Part shown: positions 43,809 through 53,717 of the stretch, in pieces
Numbering within the stretch: the stretch's first letter is position 1
Layout of the letters: every line of letters begins with the position of its first letter
DNA from: Butyricicoccus_A sp964513445
GTDB taxonomy: Bacteria > Bacillota > Clostridia > Oscillospirales > Butyricicoccaceae
Assembly (NCBI GenBank): GCA_964513445.1
Contig: CAZEMM010000001.1
Span: 48,606 to 112,605 of the forward strand
DNA: 64,000 bases
Reading direction: 5' to 3'
Position numbers and translations under genes: made by a program
Notes under the pieces: model-generated
The model's database searches: none
What the model was told of the DNA's origin: nothing
The model's input: only the letters and a program-made list of their open reading frames with translations

Positions 43809-45278
43809 TCACAGTTCTGAGGCCCATTGCAAAAGAGCCTGCTTGCTCGCATTGATTCGCTCCAACGAGCCATTATATTCATATGGGTATTTGGGGTTGC
43901 CAATGCGCTTGATGCGCCGGCCATCTGCGCCGAGCAGCTTGGTCACGCCGCCCGCGCCGAGCGAAACAATGGTTTGCAGCTCCTCCATCATGTACACATT
44001 ATACCGGCACTCATAGCCCGTCTTACACCAGCCGACATTTTCAAAGCCGCCGGCCATAAACTTCTGGCGATACAGGTAATACGGCGCATAGCCCGCACGC
44101 GTCAGCTTTTGCGACGCAATATCCAGCATCTGCCGGACAAGCTCGGTTTTCTCTTCGTTGCGCACACGGTCATGACTGTCCGCGCCGCGCTTTGCCGCCA
44201 GCGTATGCACGGTGATATTCTCCGGTTCCAGCGCGATGAGCGTATCCATCGTGTCGGCAAAGCTGTCCGGCGTATCGCCGTCCAACCCGGCGATGGTATC
44301 CATATTGACGGCGTGGAAGCCGACCTCCCGCGCCAGCGCATAGGCGTCCAGCACCTGCTTCGCGCTGTGCTGCCGCCCGATTGCGGCAAGCACCTCGTCA
44401 TGCATCGACTGCGGGTTGATGGAAATGCGGTCGACGCCGTGCCGCTTGAGCACACGCAGCTTTTCCTCCGTGATGGTATCCGGACGCCCCGCCTCAACGG
44501 TGAATTCCGTAACGGCGCGCAGGTCGAACGCGTCACGCATCGTCGCGAGCAGCGCATCGAGCTGTGCGGCGGACAGCGTCGTCGGTGTACCGCCGCCAAT
44601 GTAGACCGACACAATGCGCAGCCCTGCCTGCCGCAAAACCGCGCCCGTGTACACGATCTCGCCGCGCAGCGTCTCCAGATATTCGTCCATCAGCTTGCCC
44701 GCCCGCTCGATCGCATGGCTGACAAACGAGCAATAGCTGCACCGCGACGGGCAAAACGGGATGCCGACATAAACCGAGATATCCTTCGGCCTCAGCTGAC
44801 GCTTGCAGTCCATCGCAATGCCGGCGGAACGAATCGCAAGCGCACGGCGCGCGGGCGAGACATTGTACGTCTCCGTCATCAGTCTTGCCACCTGCGCCGG
44901 CGTATAACCCTGCTCCATAAAGCCGCGGGCAAATTTCGCCGGACGCACACCGGTCAGCGAGCCCCACTCCGGCTTGACCGCCAGAAACGGCGTCACAGCA
45001 TCGTAGATCGCCATTTTGATCGCGTGCGACTGCGCACGCTTGGTCTGCTCCGCGTCGTCCGTCACGGAAATGGTGCGCTGCGCACACACCTGTCTGCCGC
45101 CGCGCGTGCAGCACACACGAATGCGTCTGTCTGCCCCCACCGGCTCAATGACAACGCCGATGGCGTCCTCGCCATCCGGCACGGTGTCGACCCGCTCAGG
45201 CAGCTCGGCAGGCAGCAGGTTAAGCAGCATATCACGCACTGGATGGTCGTTTTCCAATCCGTAAACGGCATATTTCAT
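43809..45278 (-). CDS. hemZ: HemZ-type radical SAM coproporphyrinogen dehydrogenase
   Basis: A 489-residue radical SAM protein. FCPSRCSYC gives the cluster cysteines 176, 180 and 183, followed by the SAM-binding YIGGGTPTTLS. The 165-residue N-terminal extension is typical of HemZ rather than HemN. The annotated reaction is oxygen-independent oxidation of coproporphyrinogen III; HemW/HemZ relatives may instead handle heme, so the role is tentative. It overlaps the MBL hydrolase gene by four bases. No other heme genes are nearby. Confidence 0.88.
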   Translation of the reverse strand: MKYAVYGLENDHPVRDMLLNLLPAELPERVDTVPDGEDAIGVVIEPVGADRRIRVCCTRGGRQVCAQRTISVTDDAEQTKRAQSHAIKMAIYDAVTPFLAVKPEWGSLTGVRPAKFARGFMEQGYTPAQVARLMTETYNVSPARRALAIRSAGIAMDCKRQLRPKDISVYVGIPFCPSRCSYCSFVSHAIERAGKLMDEYLETLRGEIVYTGAVLRQAGLRIVSVYIGGGTPTTLSAAQLDALLATMRDAFDLRAVTEFTVEAGRPDTITEEKLRVLKRHGVDRISINPQSMHDEVLAAIGRQHSAKQVLDAYALAREVGFHAVNMDTIAGLDGDTPDSFADTMDTLIALEPENITVHTLAAKRGADSHDRVRNEEKTELVRQMLDIASQKLTRAGYAPYYLYRQKFMAGGFENVGWCKTGYECRYNVYMMEELQTIVSLGAGGVTKLLGADGRRIKRIGNPKYPYEYNGSLERINASKQALLQWASEL

Positions 45279-45922
45279 GCGCGCATCGCCTGCAGCATAT
45301 AAGGATTGGTCTTGCGCTCCCGCTCCAATGTAGACGGCAGCTCATGCCCCGGCAGCACGCGATAGTCGCCCGGCAGCTCTGCCAGGCGCTTGAGCGAATG
45401 CAGCATCTGCATGCTGTCGCCTCCCGGCAGATCAACGCGACCGCACGAGCCGCAAAACAGCGTGTCTCCGGTAAACAGCGTATCGTCAATCTGAATGACA
45501 CAGGAACCGGGTGTATGTCCCGGTGTGCTCATATAGTGCGCCGTCATGCCGCCAAACTGTACCTCCGTCCCCTCGGCCGCAAAGATATCCGCGCCCGGGA
45601 AGTCAAATTTGTGCATGAGCTCTTTGCCATACGCGCCAAACGGCGAGAGCGACGCGGACGCGTCAAACAGGTATTCGTCCTCCCGGCTGACCACGACCTG
45701 CGCGCCTGTTGCGGCCTTGATCGCGCCCACGGCCAGAATGTGGTCAAAATGCGCGTGCGTCAGCAGGATATACTTGAGCGAAATACCCAGACGATTGACC
45801 GCGCGCAGCAGCTTATCCGCGCTGTCTCCCGGATCGATGATAGCGCCCTCCAGCAATGCCTCGTCATAGACCAAATAGCAGTTCGTGGCGACGTCGCCCA
45901 CGCAAAATTTTTCTATCTTCAT
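45275..45922 (-). CDS. MBL-fold metallohydrolase
   Basis: A 215-residue protein with the metallo-beta-lactamase motif THAHFDH (His56, His58, Asp60, His61) and STPGHTPGSC and FTGDTLF further on. It resembles the YcbL/glyoxalase II-like subgroup. The substrate is unknown. It sits between dtd and hemZ, and overlaps the latter, so it belongs to the recJ-relA-dtd operon, where an MBL hydrolase is a common neighbour in Firmicutes. Confidence 0.88.
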   Translation of the reverse strand: MKIEKFCVGDVATNCYLVYDEALLEGAIIDPGDSADKLLRAVNRLGISLKYILLTHAHFDHILAVGAIKAATGAQVVVSREDEYLFDASASLSPFGAYGKELMHKFDFPGADIFAAEGTEVQFGGMTAHYMSTPGHTPGSCVIQIDDTLFTGDTLFCGSCGRVDLPGGDSMQMLHSLKRLAELPGDYRVLPGHELPSTLERERKTNPYMLQAMRA

Positions 45923-45935
45923 ATCGGTAACTCCT

Positions 45936-46394
45936 TTATTTCTTTCGCATCATTTCGTCGGTATCAAGCAAAATCGTCACCGGGCCGTCATTGACCAGCT
46001 CGACCTGCATATCCGCGCCGAACGCGCCGGTCTGTGTCTCCGCACCCAGCTCGCGGCAGCACTGCACAAAGTATTCATACAGGGCGTTCGCCTGGTCGGG
46101 CTTTGCCGCGCCGGTGAAATTGGGACGTTTCCCCTTTCGGCAATCCGCAAACAGCGTAAACTGGCTGACCGCCAGAATTTTGCCGCTCACATCCGCAAGC
46201 GACAGATTCATTTTATCGTCCGCATCGGAAAAAATGCGCATGCCTACACATTTGCGCGCCAAATACTGCGCATGCGCCTCGGTGTCATCCGGACCCACGC
46301 CGAGTAAAATCAAAAGGCCTGTTCCAATCTCGCCGGAAACCTCGCCGTCGATCGTCACCCTGGCGTGCGTGACGCGCTGTAATACTGCTTTCAT
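45936..46394 (-). CDS. dtd: D-aminoacyl-tRNA deacylase
   Basis: A 152-residue enzyme removing D-amino acids and glycine from tRNA. MKAVLQRVTHARV at the N-terminus, the catalytic VSQFTL and the LVNDGPVTILLDT loop define the family. Located directly after relA, the usual place in Firmicutes. Confidence 0.96.
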   Translation of the reverse strand: MKAVLQRVTHARVTIDGEVSGEIGTGLLILLGVGPDDTEAHAQYLARKCVGMRIFSDADDKMNLSLADVSGKILAVSQFTLFADCRKGKRPNFTGAAKPDQANALYEYFVQCCRELGAETQTGAFGADMQVELVNDGPVTILLDTDEMMRKK

Positions 46395-46405
46395 CGTTAC
46401 TCCTT

Positions 46406-48574
46406 TTATGTCGACTGGCGCACCACATTGATGACGCCGCGGATGCCGCGCAGCTTTTTGCTCAGCGCATCCAGCTGGGACAGGCCGGTGACATCAATGA
46501 CAATATTGATGATACCAAAGCCCTCGGAAAGTGTCTTGCCGTTAAAGTCGCGCACATTGATGTGATTGGCCGCTAAAACCTGCAGCACCTCGCTCATAAC
46601 GCCCATGCGGTCGGTTGTTGAGACCTGCAGCGCGGTGCTGAAGCGCTCCTTGATCTCTATATGGTTTTCATCCCACGAGACCTTGATCCAGCGATCCCGA
46701 TCCTCCGGACTGCTGTTTTTGACGTTGACACAGTCCTTGCGGTGTACGGACACACCGTAGCCGCGTGTGATATAGCCGATGATATCGTCGCCCGGAATCG
46801 GCGTACAACAGCGTGCAAATTTGACCTTACAGTTGCCGATATCCTCGACGATGACGCCGGAGTCCGAATGAATGTGCTTGCTTTCTGTCAGCGGGCGGCG
46901 CGATTCCTCCTGCTTGCGCGCGCGGATGACCTCATCCTTGATTTTATTGATGACCTTCGTCACCGTGATGCCGCCATAGCCGATGGCCGCATACAGCTCC
47001 TCCAGTGACGGATAACCGAACTTTTTGAGCACGGTATTTTGAATCTCCACGCTTGCGGTAAAATGGCTGTACAGCAGGCTGGAGCGCAGCTCCCGTTCCA
47101 GCTCCGCCTGTCCCTGCTCGATGTTTTCCTCGCGACATTCCTTTTTAAACCACTGCTTGATCTTATTGCGCGCCTCCGAGGTTTTGATGATGGACAGCCA
47201 GTCGCGCTTCGGGCCGCGCGTCTCCTTTGACGTCAGAATTTCGACGATGTCGCCGTTTTGCAGCTTATAATCAATGGGCGCAATGCGTCCGTTGATCTTA
47301 CATCCAGTCATACGGTTGCCGACGGCAGAGTGGATTCCATAGGCAAAATCAATCGGTGTCGCGCCCGTCGGCAGGTTGACCACATCCCCTTTGGGGGTAA
47401 ACACAAATACCTCGTCGGAAAACAGGTCGATCTTGATCGCCTTAATAAAGTCCTCCGCCTCTGTGTCCTGCTGTGATTCCAGCAGCTGGCGAATCCATGC
47501 ATAGGCTTCCTCGCTGTTGTTCTTCGTCTTGCCTATGCCCTGCTTATATTTCCAGTGTGCCGCGACTCCGTATTCCGCCATTTTATGCATCTCTTCCGTG
47601 CGAATCTGCACCTCAAACGGCACACCGGAACGGCCGATGACCGTCGTGTGCAGCGAACGGTATCCGTTTGGCTTTGGCGTCGAGATATAATCCTTAAAGC
47701 GTCCCGGAATCGGCTTATACAGATCATGCACATAGCCGAGCACGTTGTAGCAATCCGCGACCGAATCGACAATGACGCGCACCGCGCAGATATCGTAGAT
47801 CTCATCAATGCTCTTATTCTGCGCGTACATCTTGCGATAAATGCTGTAAATATGCTTGACGCGGGCGGAAATAGAGTTTTTAATGCCGCTTTCGTCCAGC
47901 TTTTTGCCAATCGTGCGCTTGATGCGCTCAAGCATCTCCTCATGCTCGTTCTGCTGGCGTGCCAGACCATCTACGATCTCCTGATAGCCGACCGGATCAA
48001 GCCGCTGCAGCGATAAATCCTCCAGCTCCCATTTGACGCGCTGCATGCCCAGACGATGTGCAATCGGCGCATAAATTTCCATCGTTTCAAGCGATTTGGA
48101 ACGCTGCTTTTCCTCACTCATGAACTGAATCGTGCGCATGTTGTGCAGGCGGTCAGCCAGCTTGATGAGGATGACGCGAATATCCTTCGCCATGGCAATG
48201 AGCATCTTGCGCAGATCCTCCATCTGCTCCTGCTCCTTGGAGTAGTGTAGCCGTCCCAGTCGGGTAACGCCGTCGACCAGCTCCGCAACATCCACGCCGA
48301 ATTTTTCCTTGATCTGGTCGTACTGGAAATCCGTATCCTCCATGCAGTCGTGCAGCAGACCCGCGCAGATAGAATCGGTGTCCAAGCCCATCTCCACAAT
48401 AATCTCCGCAACGGAGACCGGATGAATAATATACGGGTCGCCGTTTTTCCGCTTCTGCCCCTCGTGGGCGCGGTTGGCACATTCATAGGCCTCGCGGATT
48501 TTTTCCACGTCCGCAGAAGGATTCTGTTTTTTCACGCGTTCGATCAAAAAATCTATTTTGGTTTTCATATCCAT
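46406..48574 (-). CDS. relA: bifunctional (p)ppGpp synthetase/hydrolase
   Basis: A 722-residue Rel protein. The HD hydrolase domain is intact (LLHDCMEDT, His75-Asp76), the synthetase domain carries PKPNGYRSLHTTVIG, and TGS (LPTGATPIDFAYGIHS) and ACT domains follow. It makes and degrades the alarmone during starvation. The ATG at 48574 is preceded by GGGGGG at 8 bases; MKTK two codons later is possible. Between recJ and dtd, the conserved order. Confidence 0.96.
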   Translation of the reverse strand: MDMKTKIDFLIERVKKQNPSADVEKIREAYECANRAHEGQKRKNGDPYIIHPVSVAEIIVEMGLDTDSICAGLLHDCMEDTDFQYDQIKEKFGVDVAELVDGVTRLGRLHYSKEQEQMEDLRKMLIAMAKDIRVILIKLADRLHNMRTIQFMSEEKQRSKSLETMEIYAPIAHRLGMQRVKWELEDLSLQRLDPVGYQEIVDGLARQQNEHEEMLERIKRTIGKKLDESGIKNSISARVKHIYSIYRKMYAQNKSIDEIYDICAVRVIVDSVADCYNVLGYVHDLYKPIPGRFKDYISTPKPNGYRSLHTTVIGRSGVPFEVQIRTEEMHKMAEYGVAAHWKYKQGIGKTKNNSEEAYAWIRQLLESQQDTEAEDFIKAIKIDLFSDEVFVFTPKGDVVNLPTGATPIDFAYGIHSAVGNRMTGCKINGRIAPIDYKLQNGDIVEILTSKETRGPKRDWLSIIKTSEARNKIKQWFKKECREENIEQGQAELERELRSSLLYSHFTASVEIQNTVLKKFGYPSLEELYAAIGYGGITVTKVINKIKDEVIRARKQEESRRPLTESKHIHSDSGVIVEDIGNCKVKFARCCTPIPGDDIIGYITRGYGVSVHRKDCVNVKNSSPEDRDRWIKVSWDENHIEIKERFSTALQVSTTDRMGVMSEVLQVLAANHINVRDFNGKTLSEGFGIINIVIDVTGLSQLDALSKKLRGIRGVINVVRQST

Positions 48575-48590
48575 ACTACATACCCCCCGG

Positions 48591-50690
48591 CTAACTGGTC
48601 TCTGCCGAATTTCGTCTCTTTCGCTGCCGCAAGGTCGCCAACACAACCGATTTGGTGATGTCCGCTTTCCCCTGAAACGGCCTGCGTCTGATATGTAAAA
48701 GATTATTTTTAAAGTGGTAGCTGAGCAGGCAACTCTCGGAAAATACATCCAGGCAGACGAACAGCTTTCCGATGTTGATATCGCGCCTTGATTCATATGC
48801 AATTCTGCGCGAGAGCGTATTGTACGGTGCGGTCAGCTTGCCGCCCTCCGCGCGCGAGATGATATGCCGCCACACGGCAACCAGATCGGCGCGGTCAGGA
48901 TAGAGCACGTTGACCTGCGAATCCGTCAGCTCCTGTTCGTTGATAAACGCGGAATAAATGGACAGATAGCGGTGATCCTTTGCCAGCTCACAGTCGCTCA
49001 GACGGATGTCCTTGAGCATCAGCTGAATGGTCTGCCGTCCGCGGAAATGATTGATCTCCAGGCTGAACGCCGCGTCCGCTATATCGCCGCGCACGACCGG
49101 ACAGCCGCCAGAGCCTGTGCCGAACAGCATGGCGGTAAACCGTTTGCCGCCCTTGATGAGCGACAGCTTGAGATGCCGGTCGCTGGAAATGGGTGTGATG
49201 TCTTCCACGGTAAATTCGCGGATCGCGAAGATCGGTTCGCGGTTTCCCATGCCGTATGGCTCTAAAATCCCCAGATCCCGAATCGCCTCAAACGAGATAT
49301 GGTCGGGCGAGATCATGCAGTCAATATCAATCGTCGGGATCAGATCGTCGTCGTCGATGTTTTCTTTTGCATATTGGCAAATGCTCTGCTTAAACGCCGG
49401 CAAATTTTCACGCGAAATGGTCAGTCCCGCTGCCAGCGCATGACCGCCAAAGCGTTCCAGATAACCTGCGCTGTGCTCAAACGCGGCAAACAGATTGAAG
49501 CCGCCCATCGAGCGTCCCGATCCCTTACCCACGTCGCCATCCAGCGAGATGAGCACGGTTGGGCAGCCATAGCGGTCGGAAATACGGGACGACACGATGC
49601 CGATGACGCCATGGTGCCAATTTTCACCCCACAGCACGATCATGCGATCCTCCTGCGGGTCATATTCCTTTTGCAGCGCCTCAAATGCCTGCTGCAAAAT
49701 CGCATTCTCCGCATTTTGCCGCTCCCTATTCTGGCAGCACAGCATCGCCGCGATATCCTGTGCGCGCAGCGGATTGTCCGTCAAAAACAGCTCCGCCGCC
49801 TGCTCCGCACAGCCCATACGCCCTGCCGCATTGATGCGCGGCGCAAGCGTAAAGCTGACGACGGAAGCCGTTATACGTCGGGATTCCACCCCCGCCTCAC
49901 GCATCAGCATGCGCAGGCCGGCATTTTCCGTCTGCTGTAATATTTGCAGGCCGTTTGCCGCAATAATGCGGTTTTCGCCCTGCAAAAGCATGACGTCCGC
50001 AATGGTGCCGACCGCCGCCAGATCGAGATACTTTAGCAGAATCTCGCGCAGCCGCGCGCGTCCCGCCAGCGCGCACACCAGCTTAAACGCCACGCCGACG
50101 CCCGCCAAATCCGCGAACGGATAGCTGCTGTCCGCGCGCTTCGGATTGACAACCGCGAGCGCGTCCGGCAGCACGTCCATACACTCGTGATGATCGGTCA
50201 CGACGACGCGCAAGCCGAGCGCATTGGCATAGGCGATCTCCTCTATCGCCGTGATGCCGGTATCCACCGTCACAACCAGCGACACGCCGTCCTCCCACAG
50301 CGTTTTGAGCGCGTTTTGATTCATTCCATAGCCTTCGGTCAGGCGATTCGGAATATAATAGCGGCAATTCGCGCCGCAGCTTCTGAGATAGCGAATGAGC
50401 AAGCAGGTGGACGTAATGCCGTCGACGTCATAGTCGCCATACACCGCAATGCGTTCACCCGCTGCAATTGCCCGTTGTATTTCATCCACCGCCGCCTGCA
50501 TATCCGGAAGTCCCATCGGATCATGCAGGCCGGAAAGATCGGTCGACAAAAAAGCCGCCGCCTTTTCCGGTGTGTCCAGCCCACGCGCGCACAGCACCGC
50601 AGCCGTCAGCGGTGCATATCCGCCCGCGCGGGACAGCCTGCGAATACTGTCCCCGTCCGGCCGGGCAATGTTCCATTTTTTCAATTTCAT
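48591..50690 (-). CDS. recJ: single-stranded-DNA-specific exonuclease RecJ
   Basis: A 699-residue DHH-family 5'-3' exonuclease in recombination and mismatch repair. YGDYDVDG (84-91), TDHHE (165-169) and a GGHALAAG motif of the DHHA1 domain are present. The C-terminal region of about 130 residues is a Firmicutes-type extension. Start follows AAGGAG, and a consensus promoter lies just upstream. First gene of the long recJ-to-yabR run. Confidence 0.95.
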   Translation of the reverse strand: MKLKKWNIARPDGDSIRRLSRAGGYAPLTAAVLCARGLDTPEKAAAFLSTDLSGLHDPMGLPDMQAAVDEIQRAIAAGERIAVYGDYDVDGITSTCLLIRYLRSCGANCRYYIPNRLTEGYGMNQNALKTLWEDGVSLVVTVDTGITAIEEIAYANALGLRVVVTDHHECMDVLPDALAVVNPKRADSSYPFADLAGVGVAFKLVCALAGRARLREILLKYLDLAAVGTIADVMLLQGENRIIAANGLQILQQTENAGLRMLMREAGVESRRITASVVSFTLAPRINAAGRMGCAEQAAELFLTDNPLRAQDIAAMLCCQNRERQNAENAILQQAFEALQKEYDPQEDRMIVLWGENWHHGVIGIVSSRISDRYGCPTVLISLDGDVGKGSGRSMGGFNLFAAFEHSAGYLERFGGHALAAGLTISRENLPAFKQSICQYAKENIDDDDLIPTIDIDCMISPDHISFEAIRDLGILEPYGMGNREPIFAIREFTVEDITPISSDRHLKLSLIKGGKRFTAMLFGTGSGGCPVVRGDIADAAFSLEINHFRGRQTIQLMLKDIRLSDCELAKDHRYLSIYSAFINEQELTDSQVNVLYPDRADLVAVWRHIISRAEGGKLTAPYNTLSRRIAYESRRDINIGKLFVCLDVFSESCLLSYHFKNNLLHIRRRPFQGKADITKSVVLATLRQRKRRNSAETS

Positions 50691-50727
50691 TGCGACTCCT
50701 TATTTTTATATATTTTTATTCATCGTT

Positions 50728-50756
50728 ATTATAGCAAAAAAAATACATTGTCACAA
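50728..50756 (-). promoter_or_regulatory. sigma-A promoter of recJ-relA run
   Basis: Minus strand TTGTGA, 17 bases, TATAAT with TGC extension. Confidence 0.75.
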
Positions 50757-50818
50757 GATTATCGTCAAATTTACCAGAGGCAATACCGCAGGTAAACTGC
50801 TTTTATGCCGCCATGCGC

Positions 50819-50862
50819 GAAAAAAGCGGCCGGCAAAGCGCTTTTCCCGCGCTCTACCGGCC
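50819..50862 (-). terminator. rho-independent terminator of uvrBA
   Basis: GGCCGG pairs with CCGGCC (50862-50857 with 50833-50828) with inner AGCGC/GCGCT pairing, followed by GCTTTTTTC. Confidence 0.85.
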
Positions 50863-50885
50863 AAATAGCATGCCTAACTGACGGA

Positions 50886-53717
50886 TTACTCCGAAGGACG
50901 CTCCAGATATTTTTTTAGGTACTGTCCGGTATACGACCGCGCGCATGCCGCGATGTCCTCCGGCGTTCCGGTACACACGATCATCCCGCCGCCGTCTCCG
51001 CCCTCTGGGCCGAGGTCGATGACATGATCCGCGACCTTGATGACATCGAGATTGTGTTCGATGACCACGACGGTATTGCCGCTATCTACAAGCTGCTGGA
51101 GCACATCGATCAGCCGGTGTACGTCCGCAATGTGCAGGCCGGTCGTCGGCTCATCCAAAATATACATCGTGCGTCCGGTTGCGCGTTTAGACAGCTCTGT
51201 GGCCAGCTTGACGCGCTGGCTCTCGCCGCCGGACAGCGTCGTGGACGACTGGCCGAGCCTGACATAGCCCAGACCGACCTCCCGCAGCGTCAGCAGGCGG
51301 CGATAAATCTTTGGCACATTCTCAAAAAATGTCACCGCCTCATCCACCGTCATGTCCAGCACCTCCGCGATATTTTTGCCCTTATAGCGCACCTCCAGCG
51401 TCTCCTTGTTGTAGCGCTTTCCCTTGCACACCTCGCACGGCACATACAGGTCGGGCAAAAAATGCATTTCAATCTTGAGCAGGCCGTCGCCGGAGCACGC
51501 CTCGCATCGTCCGCCCTTGACGTTAAATGAAAACCGCCCCGGACCATAGCCGCGCATCTTCGCGTCCTGTGTCTGCGCAAACAGCGAACGGATATCGTTA
51601 AACAGGCCGGTATAGGTCGCCGGGTTGGAGCGCGGCGTGCGTCCGATCGGCGACTGGTCGATGGCGATCACCTTATCCAGATGCTCCATGCCGAACACCT
51701 CGCCGAACGCGCCCGGCTTGGTTTTGGCGCGGTTCAAATCCGCCGCCAGCTTTTTGTGCATGATCTCGTTGACAAACGACGATTTGCCGCTGCCGGAAAC
51801 GCCGGTCACGCAGGTAAACGTGCCAAGCGGAATGCTAAACGTCTGGTTTTTCAGATTGTTCACCGCGCAGTCGGTAAATGTGAGCGTTTTGCCGTTTCCG
51901 GCGCGGCGCGCCTGCGGCACTTCAATGCACTTTTTTCCGCTGAGATACTGTCCGGTGATCGAGCGCTCGCATTGCAGCAGGCCGGCGACATCACCGGCGT
52001 AGATGATCTCGCCGCCACGCACGCCAGCCTCTGGCCCGACGTCAATGATGTAATCGGCCGCATACATCGTGTCCTCATCATGCTCAACAACGATCAGCGT
52101 GTTGCCTAAATCACGCAGCCGTTTGAGCGTCGAGAGCAGCTTGTCGTTATCGCGCTGATGCAGGCCGATGGACGGCTCGTCCAGAATATACAGCACGCCC
52201 ATCAGCGAGGAGCCGATCTGCGTTGCCAGACGAATGCGCTGGCTCTCGCCGCCGGACAGCGTCGCAGACGCACGCGACAGCGTCAGATATCCCAAGCCGA
52301 CGTTGCGCAAAAAGCCCAGTCGTTCCTGTGCCTCCTTCAGGATGCGCTGCGCGATGCGCTGCTTTTGCTCCGGCAGCGTCAGCTCCTCCAAAAAGGCCAG
52401 CTCACGCTCTACCGACATCTCGCAAAATTCCATGATATTCTTTTCGCCCACCGTAACCGCCAGCAGCTCCCGCCTGAGGCGGCGCCCGCCGCAGTCCGGA
52501 CAGGGAATTTCGCTCATGCAGTCCTCAATCTCTGCGCGCACATAATCGGAATTGGTCTCCCGATGACGGCGCTCCAGATTGCGGATGATGCCCTCAAACG
52601 GCTGTTCCAGCCTGCCGCCGGAATAACGTGAAACGCGCAGCAGCAGCTTTTCCTCCCCCGTGCCGTACAGCAGCGCATGCACCGCCTCCTCGCTCATCTT
52701 TTCAATCGGCGTATCCAGCGTAAAGCGATATCGCTTGCCCAGCGCGTCGTAATACATGCGGGCGATGCTGCCGCTCTCAGCCGAGCTCCAGCCGCTCGCC
52801 TGAATCGCGCCCTGATTGATGGACAGCTTGCGGTTGGGCAAAATGCGGTCGGGATCGATCTTGAGCTGAACGCCCAGACCGGTGCAGGTCGGGCATGCGC
52901 CATAGGGATTGTTAAACGAGAACATGCGCGGCGTCAGCTCCTCAATGGAAATACCGCAGTCGTCGCACGCATAATTCTGCGAAAACGACAGCGTTTCGCC
53001 GTCCACCACATCCACCAGCAGCAGGCCGCCGGTCAGCGCGCAGGCGGTCTCCACCGAATCGTTCAGGCGGCTGCGAATCTCCGGCTTGACAACCAGTCGG
53101 TCAATGACGATCTCAATGCTGTGCTTTTTGTTTTTCTCCAGCTTGATCTCCTCCGACAAGTCGTACAGATTGCCGTCCACACGCACACGGACATAGCCGC
53201 TCTTGCGCGCGTCGGTAAATACCTTCGCATGCTCGCCCTTGCGCTGACGCACGACCGGCGCAAGAATCTGTATGCGTGTGCGCTCCGGCAGCGCCATCAG
53301 GCTGTCCACAATCTGATCGACCGTCTGCTGTCTGATCTCCTTGCCGCAATTCGGACAATGCGGCGTGCCGACACGCGCCCACAGCAGGCGCAGGTAATCA
53401 TAAATTTCCGTGACCGTTCCGACGGTAGAACGCGGATTGCGGCTCGTCGTTTTCTGGTCGATGGAAATAGCCGGCGACAGACCCTCGATATAATCCACAT
53501 CCGGCTTGTCCATCTGTCCCAGAAACTGCCGCGCATAGGAGGACAGCGACTCCACATACCGCCGCTGTCCCTCTGCATAAATGGTGTCAAAAGCAAGCGA
53601 GGATTTTCCGCTGCCGGACAAGCCGGTCAGCACAATCAGCTTATCACGTGGAATCCACACCTCGACATTCTTCAGGTTATGCTCACGCGCTCCCTTTACA
53701 TGTATATAATCCATCAT
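50886..53717 (-). CDS. uvrA: UvrABC system protein A
   Basis: A 943-residue damage-recognition ATPase of nucleotide excision repair with two ABC modules. Walker A LSGSGKSS near residue 35 and VSGSGKSSF near 640, ABC signatures TLSGGESQRIRLA and TLSGGESQRVKLA, and zinc fingers (CPDCGG; CEACSGDG) are all in place. It follows uvrB with a four-base overlap and ends the operon. Confidence 0.97.
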   Translation of the reverse strand: MMDYIHVKGAREHNLKNVEVWIPRDKLIVLTGLSGSGKSSLAFDTIYAEGQRRYVESLSSYARQFLGQMDKPDVDYIEGLSPAISIDQKTTSRNPRSTVGTVTEIYDYLRLLWARVGTPHCPNCGKEIRQQTVDQIVDSLMALPERTRIQILAPVVRQRKGEHAKVFTDARKSGYVRVRVDGNLYDLSEEIKLEKNKKHSIEIVIDRLVVKPEIRSRLNDSVETACALTGGLLLVDVVDGETLSFSQNYACDDCGISIEELTPRMFSFNNPYGACPTCTGLGVQLKIDPDRILPNRKLSINQGAIQASGWSSAESGSIARMYYDALGKRYRFTLDTPIEKMSEEAVHALLYGTGEEKLLLRVSRYSGGRLEQPFEGIIRNLERRHRETNSDYVRAEIEDCMSEIPCPDCGGRRLRRELLAVTVGEKNIMEFCEMSVERELAFLEELTLPEQKQRIAQRILKEAQERLGFLRNVGLGYLTLSRASATLSGGESQRIRLATQIGSSLMGVLYILDEPSIGLHQRDNDKLLSTLKRLRDLGNTLIVVEHDEDTMYAADYIIDVGPEAGVRGGEIIYAGDVAGLLQCERSITGQYLSGKKCIEVPQARRAGNGKTLTFTDCAVNNLKNQTFSIPLGTFTCVTGVSGSGKSSFVNEIMHKKLAADLNRAKTKPGAFGEVFGMEHLDKVIAIDQSPIGRTPRSNPATYTGLFNDIRSLFAQTQDAKMRGYGPGRFSFNVKGGRCEACSGDGLLKIEMHFLPDLYVPCEVCKGKRYNKETLEVRYKGKNIAEVLDMTVDEAVTFFENVPKIYRRLLTLREVGLGYVRLGQSSTTLSGGESQRVKLATELSKRATGRTMYILDEPTTGLHIADVHRLIDVLQQLVDSGNTVVVIEHNLDVIKVADHVIDLGPEGGDGGGMIVCTGTPEDIAACARSYTGQYLKKYLERPSE